The position numbers and the translations under genes are program-made. A stretch of 64,000 nucleotides of DNA, from NCBI RefSeq assembly GCF_035594125.1, contig NC_087191.1, positions 2,820,467 to 2,884,466 on the forward strand, written 5' to 3'. The notes under the pieces are model-generated. The model had not been told where the DNA came from and did not search any database. It saw nothing but the letters and a program-made list of their open reading frames with translations. The stretch comes from Scylla paramamosain (Eukaryota > Arthropoda > Malacostraca > Decapoda > Portunidae). This document shows positions 11,105 through 27,699 of this stretch, piece by piece. How positions within the stretch are numbered: the first letter of the stretch is position 1; the number at the start of each line of letters is the position of its first letter.

Positions 11105-14100
11105 ACAGTAGACACCTGCTGAAACGATAATTACTACCAGTGAGGTCTAAAGCACTGTTCAGGGGGTGCTGTGAACTTATCATTAAAGCCAGCTGTGACC
11201 TTACTGAACGTTTCCCTTTGTGTCTCACAACACAAGGGGGCAGTCACAGCCTGCCCTCTAAAGAAAACTCTCTTCCTTCACACAAAACAACAAGCACCTA
11301 ATAACACACACACCCTTCACTCAAAAATTTTAAAATCATCATGGCGACTCCTACACCAGCCTCGGAGTCCCCATCTGGAGAGGGGACCATAAATATCCCC
11401 AGGTCGGACTGCCTTTCTGTCGACGACCCTAAGTGTCTTGACACCCCCCTCAACTTTTTCTTCATTAACTTCTGCAACATTCGCGGTCTAAGATCTAATT
11501 TTCAATCTGTAGAACACCACCTCTCCTCTTCTAAACCTCATCTCTTCCTCACTGAAACTGAGGCAACTGACAGTAGCCCCTTTTCCGTTCCCTCCTACTT
11601 TCTCTATCCTCATTTTCGATCCAAACGTGGGATGCTGCGTTTATGTGCGCAATGACTTAACCTGCTCTCGTGCCCACGCTCTTGAATCTTCCGAGTTTTC
11701 CACCATCTGGCTACGACTACAGAGTCACTCTCATACTAAATTTATCTGTGCTGTATACCTATCTCCTGACTCCTCTGACTATAAGAAATTCTTTGACTAC
11801 TTAACTTCCAAAGTGGAGTACATTCTGACCCTCTTCCCTTTTCAAGAGATCTCCATTCTTGGAGACTTCAATGTTCACCACCAGCTTTGGCTTTCCTCTC
11901 CCTTCACTGACCATCCTAGTGAACTAGCCTACAACTTTGCTATCCTCCATGACCTAGAGCAATTGATGCAACACCCTACTCGTATTCCTGACCGTCTTGG
12001 AGATACACCCAACATTCTTGACCTTTTCCTGACCTCTAATCCTTCTGCTTATGCTGTCACCCTTTCTTCTCTGTTGGGCTCCTCCGATCACAATCTCATA
12101 TCCTTATCTTGTCCTATCACTCCAATCCCTTCTCAGGATCCCCCTAAGCGAAGGTGCCTCTGCCGTTTTGACTCTGCTAGTTCGGGGGACCTGAGGAGGT
12201 ATTTTAGTGATTTTCCTTGGAATGACTACTGCGTCCGTGTCAGAGACCAGTCTTTGTGTGCTGAGCGCATAACAGAGGTGAGAGTATCTGGCATGGAGGC
12301 ATACATTCCTCACTCTTTTTGTCGTCCTAAACCTTCTAAACCTTGGTTTAACACAGCTTGTTCTCATGCTATACATGATAGAAAGGTAGCCCACAAAAGG
12401 TACTTAAGCCTTCCATCATCAGAATCTCATGCACTTTATATTTCTGCCCGGAACCATGCCAAGTCTGTTCTCCAACTAGCCAAAAACTCCTTCATTAACA
12501 GAAAATGTCAAAACCTTTCAAGATCTAACTCCCCTCGTGACTTCTGGCATCTAGCCAAAAATATCTCGAATAACTTTGCTTCTTCTTCTTTCCCTCCTCT
12601 ATTTCAACCAGATGGCACCACTGCTATCACATCTATTTCAAAAGCTGAACTCTTTGCTCAATCCTTTGCTAAAAACTTTACCTTGGACAATTCTGGGCTT
12701 ATTCCTCCCTCTCCTCCACCCGCTGACTACTTCATGCCACCTATTAAAATTCTTCACAATGATGTTTTCCATGCCCTCGCTGGCCTAAACCAACGGAAGG
12801 CTTATGGACCTGATGGGGTCCCTCCTATTGTTCTCCGAAACTGTGCCTCCGTGCTTGCACCTTGCCTATTCAAACTCTTTCAGCTCTGTCTGTCAACATC
12901 TACCTTTCCTTCTTGCTGGAAGTTTTCCTACATTCAACCTGTTCCAAAAAAGGGTGACCGTTCTAATCCCTCAAACTACCGTCCTATTGCTTTAATTTCT
13001 TGCCTATCTAAACTTTTTGAATCTATCCTCAACAGGAAGATTCTTAAACATCTATCACTTCACAACCTTCTATCTGATCGCCAATATGGGTTCCATCAAG
13101 GCTGCTCTACTGGTGATCTTCTGGCTTTCCTTACTGAGTCTTGGTCATCCTCTTTTAGAGATTTTGGTGAAACTTTTGCTGTTGCCTTGGACATATCAAA
13201 AGCCTTTGATAGAGTCTGGCACAAAGCTTTGATTTCCAAACTACCCTCCTACGGTTTCTATCCTTCTCTCTGTAACTTCATCTCAAGTTTCCTTTCTGAC
13301 CGCTCTATTGCTGCTGAGGTAGACGGTCACTGTTCCTCTCCTAAATCTATTAACAGTGGTGTTCCTCAGGGTTCTGTCCTGTCACCCACTCTCTTATTAT
13401 TATTCATTAATGATCTTCTAAACCAAACTTCTTGTCCTATCCACTCGTATGCTGATGATACCACCCTGCACTTTTCCACGTCTTTTCATAGACGTCCAAC
13501 CCTTCAGGAGGTAAACATATCACGCAGGGAAGCCACAGAACGCCTGACTTCTGATCTTTCTAAAATTTCTGATTGGGGCAGAGCAAACTTGGTATTGTTC
13601 AATGCCTCAAAAACTCAATTCCTCCATCTATCAACTCGACACAACCTTCCAGACAACTATCCCCTCTTCTTCAATGACACTCAACTGTCCCCCTCTTCTA
13701 CACTGAACATCCTAGGTCTGTCCTTTACTTATAATCTGAACTGGAAACATCACATCTCATCTCTAGCTAAAAACAGCTTCTATGAAGTTATGTGTTCTGA
13801 GACGTCTCCGCCATTTTTTGTCACCCCCCCATCTGCTAACTCTGTACAAGGGCCTTATCCGTCCATGTATGGAGTATGGTTCACATGTCTGGGGGGGTTC
13901 CACTCATACTGCTCTTCTAGATAGGGTGGAATCAAAAGCTTTTCGTCTCATCATCTCTCCTCTAACTGACTGTCTTCAGCCTCTCTCTCACCGCCGCAAT
14001 GTTCCATATCTAGCTGTCTTCTACCGCTATTTTCATGCTAACTGCTCTTCTGATCTTGCAAACTGCATACCTCCCCTCCTTCCGCGGCTTCGCTGCACAA

Positions 14101-14392
14101 GACTTTCTTCTTTCTCTCAGCCCTATTCTGTCCACCTCTCTAACGCAAGAGTTAACCAGTATTCTCAATCATTCATCTCTTTCTCTGTTAAACTCTGGAA
14201 CTCCCTGCCTGCTTCTGTATTTCCACCTTCCTATGACTTGAATTCCTTCAAGAGGGAGGTTTCAAGACACTTATCCACCAATTTTTGACCACTGCTTTGA
14301 CCCTTTTATGGGACTGGCATTTCAGTGGGCATTTTTTTAATTTGATTTTTGTTGCCCTTGGCCAGTTTCCTTCCTTGATAAAAAAAAAAAAA
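11105..14392 (+). mobile_element. Non-LTR retrotransposon family B, copy B-2, near full length
   Basis: A complete-looking plus-strand copy: leader (11105-11340) with the conserved nested inverted repeat, the long ORF, a 3' UTR ending in TTGATAAAAAAAAAAAA. The flanking A sequence does not resume after the poly(A), so either the insertion was accompanied by deletion or the 3' flank was later replaced. Confidence 0.9.
11341..14288 (+). pseudogene. Family B endonuclease/RT ORF in copy B-2, two frameshifts
   Basis: ATG at 11341 ([10 protein letters not shown]). The frame shifts near 11630 where CCAAACGTGGGATG differs from the CCAAAGCTGGATG of other copies. It then stays open for 765 codons covering the endonuclease core ([19 protein letters not shown]) and nearly all of RT ([68 protein letters not shown]). 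A second shift near 13770, one extra A in AAAAACAG, puts the C-terminal 168 codons in another frame (13782-14288: [33 protein letters not shown]). A repaired ORF would be about 980 residues. This is the best reference copy for the family in the window. Confidence 0.9.
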
Positions 14393-14546
14393 GATATTCC
14401 CTTACTGTAATTTTGTTCTTTGTTAACTAGTTAAACCTTCTGTGATTTACGTAATTCAAGATTACGATAAAGGATGGACCAAAAATTATTGTAATTTTAA
14501 GTTAATGTTATGTATGTTGTTGTGGTCAATAAAACTATCTATCTAT
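14393..14546 (+). other. Short unassigned block ending in AATAAA-(CTAT)n
   Basis: Between the B-2 poly(A) and the satellite lies sequence ending GTCAATAAAACTATCTATCTATTTAT. A polyadenylation-like AATAAA followed by a few CTAT units resembles the 3' end of another retroposon. Too short to classify. Confidence 0.35.
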
Positions 14547-18853
<4,307 letters not shown>

Positions 18854-19934
18854 CCTATACAGGATATTTGCTAGCTGACCTGTATGAAATTTATCTACGA
18901 AATATTCATACAATTCATCTACATTTACCTCACCTAATCCCCTCATCTCGGCCCGTACCATCCTCACCACTCCCTCATCTACTCGCCCCGACTTCACCTC
19001 TCTCATTTTAGCATGACCTGACATTCCAACATACTCACACCTATCTCCCCCATCCTCTTTCCTCCGTCCCTTCCGGACACATCTTCCCTCCTCTTGTCCT
19101 GCACCCTCACACCTCACCTCACCTCTCTCATCCTGCATTATCTCTCTGAACTCCGTCCCTGAAATGACCTCATCCTGCATCCCTTGCCAGTCCACTCCTT
19201 GGAGGTACCTTTTTAATTCCTAATAATCTGCTGACCTAAAGTCAGGTATTTTACTAGTGTTTTTGCTTCTAAAAGTTTCTTTCCATTCTAAATTGTACCT
19301 AATTTCCCTATGGTCACTGTTACCTAGCTGTCCTCCAACCTCTACCTGCGTGACTGCTTCCTCCCTGTTAGTAAGAATTAAATCTAGAATATTATTCCCC
19401 CTTGTGGATTCTACGAATACCTGTTTAAAAAAAAAATTATCCTGAATTACCTTAAGAAATTCCTCTGCTTCCTTGTTACCCACCATCAAACTCCAGTCGA
19501 TATTCCTAGAATTGAAATCTCCCACCACACATAGCTGACTGTGCCTGCCTGCTCTATTTAATTCCTGCCACAGTGAGGTATTAATTTTCCTTTATACTAG
19601 TCGGTGGTCTGTAAACTACCCCTAGTACTACTGACTGCGATCCTTCCTTAATATCTACCCATATCGACTCTGCTTTGTTATCTGTTTTAATTATACTGTT
19701 AATACAACATTGTAATGTGTCCGTAACGTATAACGCGACGCCTCCTCCTCTCCTCTTTTCCCTATTTTTATAGAACATTGTATAACCATCTATCTTAACC
19801 TCTGGATTAAATAATTCTCCTGACATATCTAACCAAGTTTCAGTTAAAGCAATTATATCAAATTTATCTACACACGCTATTCCTCTAAGCAAGTCTATTT
19901 TGTTCACAATACTTCTACTGTTTGTGTAGTAAAC
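18854..19934 (-). pseudogene. Family A ORF2 endonuclease and linker, frameshifted
   Basis: Begins MRSSLSVYYTNSRSIVNK at 19934. The first frame (to 19581) contains ALTETWLDMSG and RRGGGVALYVTDTL. A shift at IKENxNTS moves to GDFNSRNIDWSLMVG, ILDLILTNREE and GNSDHREIRY (19220-19528). It stops (TAA) after PDFRSADY, then resumes in a linker frame (18770-19195) rich in Arg, Glu and Gly (RGEVRCEGAGQEEGRCVRKG) that ends HTGQLANILYRT at the truncation. Catalytic E, D/N and D/H are all present but on different frames. Confidence 0.82.
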
Positions 19935-20031
19935 ACTTAAGCTACTTCTTATCTTCCTTGAGCTAGCTAGCTTTCTAGATTTAACTAATTTGCCCCTCGC
20001 CTTCTCCTCACTACCCCTTCTTCCCTCCCGA

Positions 20032-20715
20032 CTAACGAAAAAAGTGCTGGAGTGCAGTTACCTCCTGCTCGAGTGTTTCGGCCAAAACACGAACACCATG
20101 GCGTGACAAATGCACTCCATCCCTGGCGTACAAGGTGTCCCTACCATAGAAAAGGTCCCAGTTGTCGATGAACGTCCATCCATTACTCTTACAATGATTC
20201 GCGAGCCTGCGATTCACTGTAATAGCCCTGGACAGCCACTCAGCACCAACTCCTCTCCTCGGCAAGACTCCACATACCACGGGGATCCCTCCCTTGTCCC
20301 TAATCCTGTCCAAAGCCTGTCGAAACCTCCCGATAAGCTCCTCACTCCTGACCTTACCAAGGTCGTTCCCTCCCGCACTGAGAAAAACAATGGGCTTGGT
20401 CCCATCTTTTTCCAAGCACGTGTCTAGCCTATCAGCTACCTTCCCTATCCCGGCCCCCGGCAAACACACCCTCGACCTACGCTTCCTATCCCTAGCACAG
20501 AACGCACTATCTAAGTGCCTAACATGACTATCACCAAACACAAGCTCTCTACCCTGGGGCAGGGTAATTGCATATGCCGCCTCCTTCTTGTCTTCTCCCG
20601 CCATGTCCACCTCCTTCTCCTTCCCTTCCTCCAGCACATTGAAGGGATTCTTCGTCTCCACGCAAGGCCCCTGAGGACCTTCACCCTCTTGGCTCCCCTG
20701 CACACAACCGACCAC
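20032..20715 (-). CDS. Family A ORF1 esterase, longest intact frame
   Basis: This 227-codon frame keeps the full SGNH/GDSL catalytic set. S63 lies in VFGDSHVRHLD, glycine in LPGAGIGKV (near 86-92), N117 in SAGGNDLG, and D199/H202 in ARDGVHLSRHG. It ends ALQHFFR. CR1-group LINEs encode such esterase-like ORF1 proteins, and lipid or carbohydrate ester hydrolysis has been proposed but the role is unresolved. The first roughly 15 residues differ in frame from A-3, because a small indel near 20700 separates this frame from the coiled-coil part (20716-20935), which also carries the shared TAG. The true start is therefore uncertain. ORF2 follows about 80 nt downstream. Confidence 0.72.
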   Translation of the reverse strand: MVGCVQGSQEGEGPQGPCVETKNPFNVLEEGKEKEVDMAGEDKKEAAYAITLPQGRELVFGDSHVRHLDSAFCARDRKRRSRVCLPGAGIGKVADRLDTCLEKDGTKPIVFLSAGGNDLGKVRSEELIGRFRQALDRIRDKGGIPVVCGVLPRRGVGAEWLSRAITVNRRLANHCKSNGWTFIDNWDLFYGRDTLYARDGVHLSRHGVRVLAETLEQEVTALQHFFR

Positions 20716-20935
20716 TGCTCCTCCGTCGCCATACTAGGTACGGTGACGGTGGGGCAGGACCCTCCCACAGGTGCTGAGATCCTCTCATAGAACTCAGCCT
20801 GCAGGTCTGAGATCCTCTAACGAAACTCAGCCTGCACCTCTGGGATCCTTCGATGGAACTCAGCCTCCACCTCTGAGACCTTCGCAAAGAAGGCCTCGAG
20901 AACAGGAGAACAACGACAACCAGACGACTCAGCAA

Positions 20936-22106
20936 TATGGGTTCCGTTATGGCCGCTCTACTTCTGGCTTTCCTTACTGAGTCTTAGTCATCCTCTTTTA
21001 GAGATTTTGGTGAAACTTTTGCTGTTGTCTTGGACAACAAAGCTTTGATTTCCAAACTCCCCTACTACGGCTTCTATCCTGATCTCCGTAACTTCAGAAC
21101 AAGTTTCCTTTCTGACCGTTCTATTGCTGCTGTGGTAGACAATCACTGTTCTTCTGCTAAATCTATTAACAGTGGTGTTCCTCAGGGTTCTGTCCTGTCA
21201 CCCACTCTCTCCTTATTATTGATCAATGACCTTCTAAACCAAACTTCTTGTCCTATCAACTCCCACGGTGATGATACCACATTGCGCTTTTTCACGTCTT
21301 TTCATAGACGTCCAACCCTTCAGAAAGTAAACATTTCACGCAGGGAAGCCACAGAACGACTGACTTCTGATCTCTCTAAAATTCCTGATTGGGGCAGAGG
21401 AAACTTGGTATTGTTCAATGCCTCAAAAACTCAATTCCTCCATCTATCAACTCGACACATCCTTCCAGACAACTATCCCCTCTTCTTCAATGACACATAA
21501 CTCTCTCCCTCTTCTACACTCAGCATCCTCGGTCTGTCCTTTACTTATAATCTGATCTGGAAACTTCACATCTCATTTCTAGCTAAAACAGCTTCTATGA
21601 AGTTGGGTGTTTTGAGACGTCTCCGTCAGTTTTTCTCACCTCACTAGCTGCTAACTCTGTACAAGGGCCTTATCGTCCATGTATGGAGTATGCTTCACAT
21701 GTCTGAGGGGTTTCCACTCATACCGCTCTTCTAGACATGGTGGAATCAAAAGCTTTTCGTCTCATCAACTCCTCTCCTCTAACTGACTGTCTATAGCCTC
21801 TCTCTCATCGCCGCAATGTTGCATCTCTAGCTGTCTTCCACCGCTATTTTCATGCTAACTGCTCTTCTGATCTTGCTAACTGCATGCCTCCCCTCTTGCC
21901 GCGGTCTCGCTGCACAAGACTTTCTTCTTTCTCTCACCCCTACTCTGTACACCTTTATAATGCAAGAGTTAAGCAGTATTCTAAATCATTCATCCCTTTT
22001 TCTTGTAAACTCTGGAACTCGACTGTCTGCTTCTATATTTCCACCTTCCCATGACTTGAATTCCTTCAAGAGGGAGGTTTCAAGTCACTTATCCTTCAAT
22101 TTTTGA
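20936..22106 (+). pseudogene. Family B RT remnant in B-4
   Basis: A 156-codon open stretch (21030-21500) retains [20 protein letters not shown] but the catalytic motif is damaged: YADD became HGDD (INSHGDDTTLRFF). A TAA follows FFNDT, and the C-terminal part is in other frames (21852-22106). Overall more diverged than B-1 or B-2. Confidence 0.83.
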
Positions 22107-22209
22107 CTATCGCCTTGACCCTTTTCTGGGACTGGTATCTCAGTGGGCTTTTTTCATTTATCTATTTTTTTGGGGGGAGAGGATTTTTGTTGACCTCCTA
22201 CATAAAAAG
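20936..22209 (+). mobile_element. Family B RT-to-3' end fragment (copy B-4)
   Basis: Starts within QYGFRYGRST, fused to the 5' end of A-4, and runs to the B 3' UTR (GGGACTGGTATCTCAGTGGGC...CTCCTACATAAAAAGA), where (TA)n begins. It lacks the [10 protein letters not shown] codons through a small deletion near 21030. Confidence 0.87.
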
Positions 22210-22378
<169 letters not shown>

Positions 22379-22399
22379 GGTAGCATGTACGAGGGCACT

Positions 22400-23415
22400 G
22401 TCACTCCTTAGAATCTTGGTTCATACCTCTTGGTTCGTTGACAGATAGACCCTTTATTCCTCTGGTGCTGAGGTTCGGCTTTTTGTGTTAGACTCGGTGC
22501 ACCATGCCGGTGTTTACCTGGGAACTGGTGCGTTCCGCTAATGCCCAATCCCCATCTTAGTGGTGGATGCTGGTGTCCTTCTTTCTCTGCGTTACCATAA
22601 CATGTGACAATGGTGCCACTACCTGCTTCAGTTGATAAATCGCCTCTTACTCCTTATGGTTGAGTTATTAGTCGAACGTGTTCCCAGGTCATTTTTTTTT
22701 TTTTTTCTGTGTGGCCATCTTTCGCGATTCACGTTCTCATCTATGTGTGTCCCTGACGAGTTTCACTAAATCTTCCGGTTTCAGGGTTGCATCTGGTATG
22801 GTTGTATTAAATGTACCTTTCGTTTCTGTATGTCTCTGTAGGTTGGTGTTGGTCTAGTGTTGTTTACTTGCAGTTCGAAGAAATTTCTCTCTGTGATCCT
22901 GCTATTCTTGATAAGAACTTGTTATCGGATTTTGAGTCCCGTGCATTATTCTTGGAAGACTTCCACACATACCGACTCCATCCCTGTATTTATGGACAGT
23001 TCAAAATCCAAAAGTGTAGTCGGATTTCGTGTTATCTTTCTTTTAATCTTTCGAGGCGGTAGCTTACTCGGTGTTGCTTCTGTTTTTACAGCAAAACTTT
23101 CTGTTATTATCCCACCTTTAAGAACTATTTTTACTTTTTTCGAATTTTAGAGACACATTTAATGTTCTTTCTGCTGTAAAACATTTTAGTCCTTCTTCCC
23201 TTCATCCTCTTATTTTGTTGATTCTTCAGTGGCTTTAGGTTTTGCAACATAGATTATATATTGGGATTTGCTGGGTCCTAGCATATATTGGGGTTTCTGG
23301 GAATGAGAAGGCCAATAGGCTGACTACAGATGCAAGAACTCAGGTTGCTCCTTTCAGCCCATTCCATTCCATGACTTATACGTACAAGGATTTCCTTGCC
23401 ACTACTAGGATAAGT
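22400..23415 (+). pseudogene. LINE ORF2 remnant with RNase H domain (I/Jockey-type, family E)
   Basis: A decayed stretch distinct from families A-C. At about 22490-22600 it reads LDSVHHAGVYLGTGAFR, then a stop, then CPIPILVVDAG, the RT-RNase H connector typical of RNase-H-bearing LINEs. From 22950: VFMDSSKSKSVVGF and GGSLLGVASVFTAKL, the first RNase H strand and helix; D-G-S is altered to D-S-S, and E-L to K-L at the catalytic Glu. At 23250: ICWVLAYIGVSGNEKAN, corresponding to the usual WVPSHxGIxGNExAD block. Several stops and frame changes make it non-functional. It ends where B-6 begins. Confidence 0.72.
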
Positions 23416-23424
23416 AAGATAACT

Positions 23425-24672
23425 TATGTATATACCTTTCCTTCTTGCTGGAAGCTTGCTTACATTTAGCCTGTTCCTTAAAAGGATGACCGTTCTACAG
23501 TAGTACCTTTATCTACCGTCCTATTGCTTTGATTTCCTGCCTATCTAAAGTTTTCAGTCTATCCTCAACAGGAATATTCTTAAACACTTCATAACCTTCT
23601 GTCTGATAGCTAGTATGAGTTCCGTCAAGGCTGGTGTACTGGTGATCCTATGGCTTTCCTTACTGAGTCTTGGACATCATCCTTTAGATATTTTTGATGA
23701 AACTTTTGCTGTTCCCTTGAACGTATCTAAAGGTTTTGACAGAGTCTGGCACAAAGCTTTGACTTCCAGACTACTCTCCTACGGCTTTTATCCTTTTGTC
23801 TGTAACTTCATTTCAAGTTTCGTTTCTGACCGTTCTATTGCTGCTGTGATATACAGTCATTGTTCTCCTAAATCTATTAACAGTGGTGTTTCTCAGGGTT
23901 CTGTCCTGTCACTCACTCTCTTCTTATTATTCATCAGTGACCTTCTATACCAAACTTCCTGTATTATCCACTCCTATCCTGCACTTTTTACGTCTTTTCG
24001 TAGACCTACAACCCTTCAGGAAGTAAAGATTTCACGCAGGGAAGACCCAGAACGCCTGATTTCTGATCTTTCTAAAATTTCTGATTATGGCAGAGAAAAG
24101 TTAGTATTGTTCAATGCATCAAGAACTCAATTCCTTCATCTATCAACTCAACACAAACTTCCAGAGAACTATCTCCTCGTTCTGTCCTTTACTTATTATT
24201 TAAACTGGACACTTCACATCTTATCTCTAGCTTAAACAGTTTCAATGAGTTAGACGTTCTGAGACGTCACCGCCAGTTTTCCTCACTTCTCCAGCTACAA
24301 ACTCTGTACAAGGGCCTTATTCGTCCATGTATGGAGTATGCTTCACATGTCTGGGGGGTTTCCACTCATACCGTTATTCTAGGCAGGCAGAAACAAATGC
24401 TTTTCGTCTCATCACCTCCTCTCCCCTAACTGGTTGTCTTCAGCCTCTCTCTCATCACCGCAACATTGCATCTCTAGCTGTCTTCTACCGCTATTTTCAT
24501 GCTCACTGTTCTTATGATCTTGCAAACTACATGCCTCCCCTCCTCCCGTATCTTCGCTTCAGAAGATTTTCTTATTTCTCTCACCCCTATTCTGTCCACC
24601 TCTCTAATGCAAGAGTTAACCAGTATTCTCAGTCATTCATCCCTTTCTCTGGTAAACTCTGGAACCTCCCTT
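23425..24672 (+). mobile_element. Family B fragment (copy B-6), old
   Basis: From the FPSCWKxAYI block of RT to the C-terminal WNxLPxS region. It is clearly more diverged than B-1, B-2 and B-7, and lacks a recognisable poly(A) end, being replaced by repeat R2 at about 24680. Confidence 0.82.
23425..24672 (+). pseudogene. Family B RT remnant in B-6
   Basis: The main open stretch (23615-24235) keeps [20 protein letters not shown] and SINSGVSQGSVLSLTLFLL, but the YADD catalytic box is deleted (HSYPALFTSF in place of [15 protein letters not shown]). The C-terminal part (24327-24749) is in another frame. Non-functional. Confidence 0.82.
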
Positions 24673-24680
24673 TTTCTCTT

Positions 24681-25817
<1,137 letters not shown>

Positions 25818-25819
25818 GA

Positions 25820-25922
25820 TCCACAGCTAGTCTACAGCAAGATGTCCGTGGACAAAACACAACTTAGTTCCCTACCGGCGAGACTGCCAGCAGTACGAAT
25901 GAACAACTTATTTACATTGTAA
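25820..25922 (+). other. Exon-like block with splice-site-like borders
   Basis: A long polypyrimidine tract ending TTTTGGCAG precedes about 100 nt that end TTGTAAG followed by GTAAGTAAT, a strong donor-like sequence. Inside is a short frame MSVDKTQLSSLPARLPAV that closes with TAA just before the donor. It could be an internal exon with UTR or a fortuitous match. No connected exon was established. Confidence 0.3.
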
Positions 25923-25989
25923 GGTAAGTAATTCATGAATGTGTAATATATGTGTTAGTATAGTGTGTAGGTGTACTGTGTGTAGGCTT

Positions 25990-26330
25990 CATGTGATGGC
26001 ACAGGCCGGGATGGGTCTCCCTGTTGGATTCAGGTGGATTCAGGAGGAGACTCCTCCACTCTTCCCCTCGCTAACACCACGCAAGTCTTCAACCCCCCAA
26101 GATGTGGTCCCCGGATGCCAGCGACTCAGGACGAGGTGCAACTCCCTCACTCAGCTCCGCTAACTGGAGGCCTGCAAGCCCTTCCAGTGGCCGGAAGCCC
26201 TCGACGGTGGACTTTTGGGTGGAGCTGGCGCTTAGCCCTGTCACACCAGCCCACCGCCGACTCAGGGCGCGGAGTGGGTAGAGAGGAGCTCAGCTGCGTT
26301 TCCCGTGTGAAGCAGGTGTAGGTGTTTGTT
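25990..26330 (+). other. GC-rich block with open frame, function unknown
   Basis: Base composition here is about 60% GC in an AT-rich window. One frame is open for 95 codons (26034-26321: MDSGGDSSTLPLAN ... SCVSRVKQV). It follows the exon-like block, and another donor-like CCTCAGGTAAGT occurs at about 26415. It could be the 5' region of a retroelement or a host exon. No domain recognised. Confidence 0.3.
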
Positions 26331-26439
26331 GTGTAGTGTGTTGGTACAACACAATGTTCTTTCCCTTTCAGATGCCCTGTGCATGGTGTGTTTTGGTGTA
26401 CGGACATCCTCAGGTAAGTTGGTACAGGAAGTATAAAGG

Positions 26440-27598
26440 TAAGTGAATCAAGGTAAGTATGTATTGTCGGTTGGACTGTTAGTAAATTGGTGTGGGTGTA
26501 GTGTTACATGCTTGCAGGCTGCTTGGGTAGTCACGGTGGTACTTGTCTATTTGGTTTAGTTTGTCTTTAAGGGCTTGGTAGGTTGGTATTTCTAGTTCTT
26601 CTGTTCTGTTCATATTGTCTTGGCTCTGTAGCGTAGGCGTATGTTTAGAGGTGTTGTTTTGGTGTGTGTGTGTGTATTTGTTCTGTTGTCATAGTGTACG
26701 GGTGTTTCTGGTTGGTGGCGAATCTCAGTGCTTTGTTTTGTACTTTGTAGTTTGCTTATCTGGTGTTTACTCATAGTGTGCGTTGGGATTGGTGGATAGT
26801 CAAGTAAAGGGAGGATTAGTGTTTTAACTAAGTGTATTTTTATTTTTTCTGGCATATTATACAGTTTATTATGGTTTCTGCAGTGCTACATCTGCTATAT
26901 TCTTTCGTTCCTGAATGTGTTTGTAATAACCAGTGGTGGTAATGGTTAGACTTAGACATTTGCCATTATTTTTAAATTCTATTTCTTCGTCGTTGATGTT
27001 TAGGGGAAAGATTTTTTTGGCTCCGAGGTGGAGAGGCGTGAATTTATTCACGTTAGTTTTCATTTTTCATTTTCTTTCATAGTTATTAATTACTCTGATT
27101 GCTCTCTCTGTTTTTATGTTTAACATATTTTTTTGATCTACCTGGGTATCCGACTATTTGGGTTATGTTATCAGCGAAGCTAATGTTTAAATTTTGGTTA
27201 AGGTATTGTATATCATTAGTGTAGATTGTGAAAAGGGTTGGAGAAAGAACACTTCCTTGTGGTACACCACAATTGAGATTAAAAGTTGGTCCGACATAAT
27301 TATTTATTTTGATGGAGGCTGTGCGGTTTGTTAAGAAATCACATATAAAAAATTTTGTAGTTAGTGGTAGGTGTAACTGAAGTATTTTGTGCATAAGGCC
27401 GTGGTGCCAAACCTGGTCAAAAGCTTTAGTTATATCCCTTAAGATAACTTGGCATTGTCCATTGTCGAATTTATATTGTGCTATTTGTTCGGTGATGAGT
27501 GCCAGTGCGTGTGTGGTAACCCTTTTGCTACGGAATCGAAACTGGTTGGTATTGTACATATTGTTGTTTTCGAGCGAAAATATCCCTCTTGCAGGGTA
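26440..27598 (-). pseudogene. Non-LTR reverse transcriptase remnant (family F)
   Basis: In reverse: [56 protein letters not shown] and ISFADNITQIV, then (after frame changes) NVNKFTPLHLGAKK, ERKNIADVALQKP, KTLILPLLDYPPI and ALKDKLNQIDKYHRDYPSS. The catalytic box is FADN instead of F/YADD. It is followed by the usual thumb and C-terminal segments. No endonuclease is present, so it is 5'-truncated at about 27598, where it adjoins a gypsy relic in the same orientation and frame. Distinct from families A, B, C and G. Confidence 0.78.
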
Positions 27599-27699
27599 AA
27601 AAGAAATATCACTGCAGGGCAACACAAAAACTATAATCAATGTAATCCTAACATAAGATATAAAAATAATAAATAAACTCCCCCTAGGGGCACAACAAA

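Larger units (their letters stand above)
18854..20935 (-). mobile_element. CR1-like LINE family A, copy A-4 (ORF1 and ORF2 endonuclease)
   Basis: A minus-strand copy containing the 5' coiled-coil repeats, ORF1, the spacer and ORF2 up to the linker before RT. Its upstream end at 20935 joins a family B RT fragment at the same base as in A-3. It is truncated downstream at LANILYRT. Confidence 0.88.
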
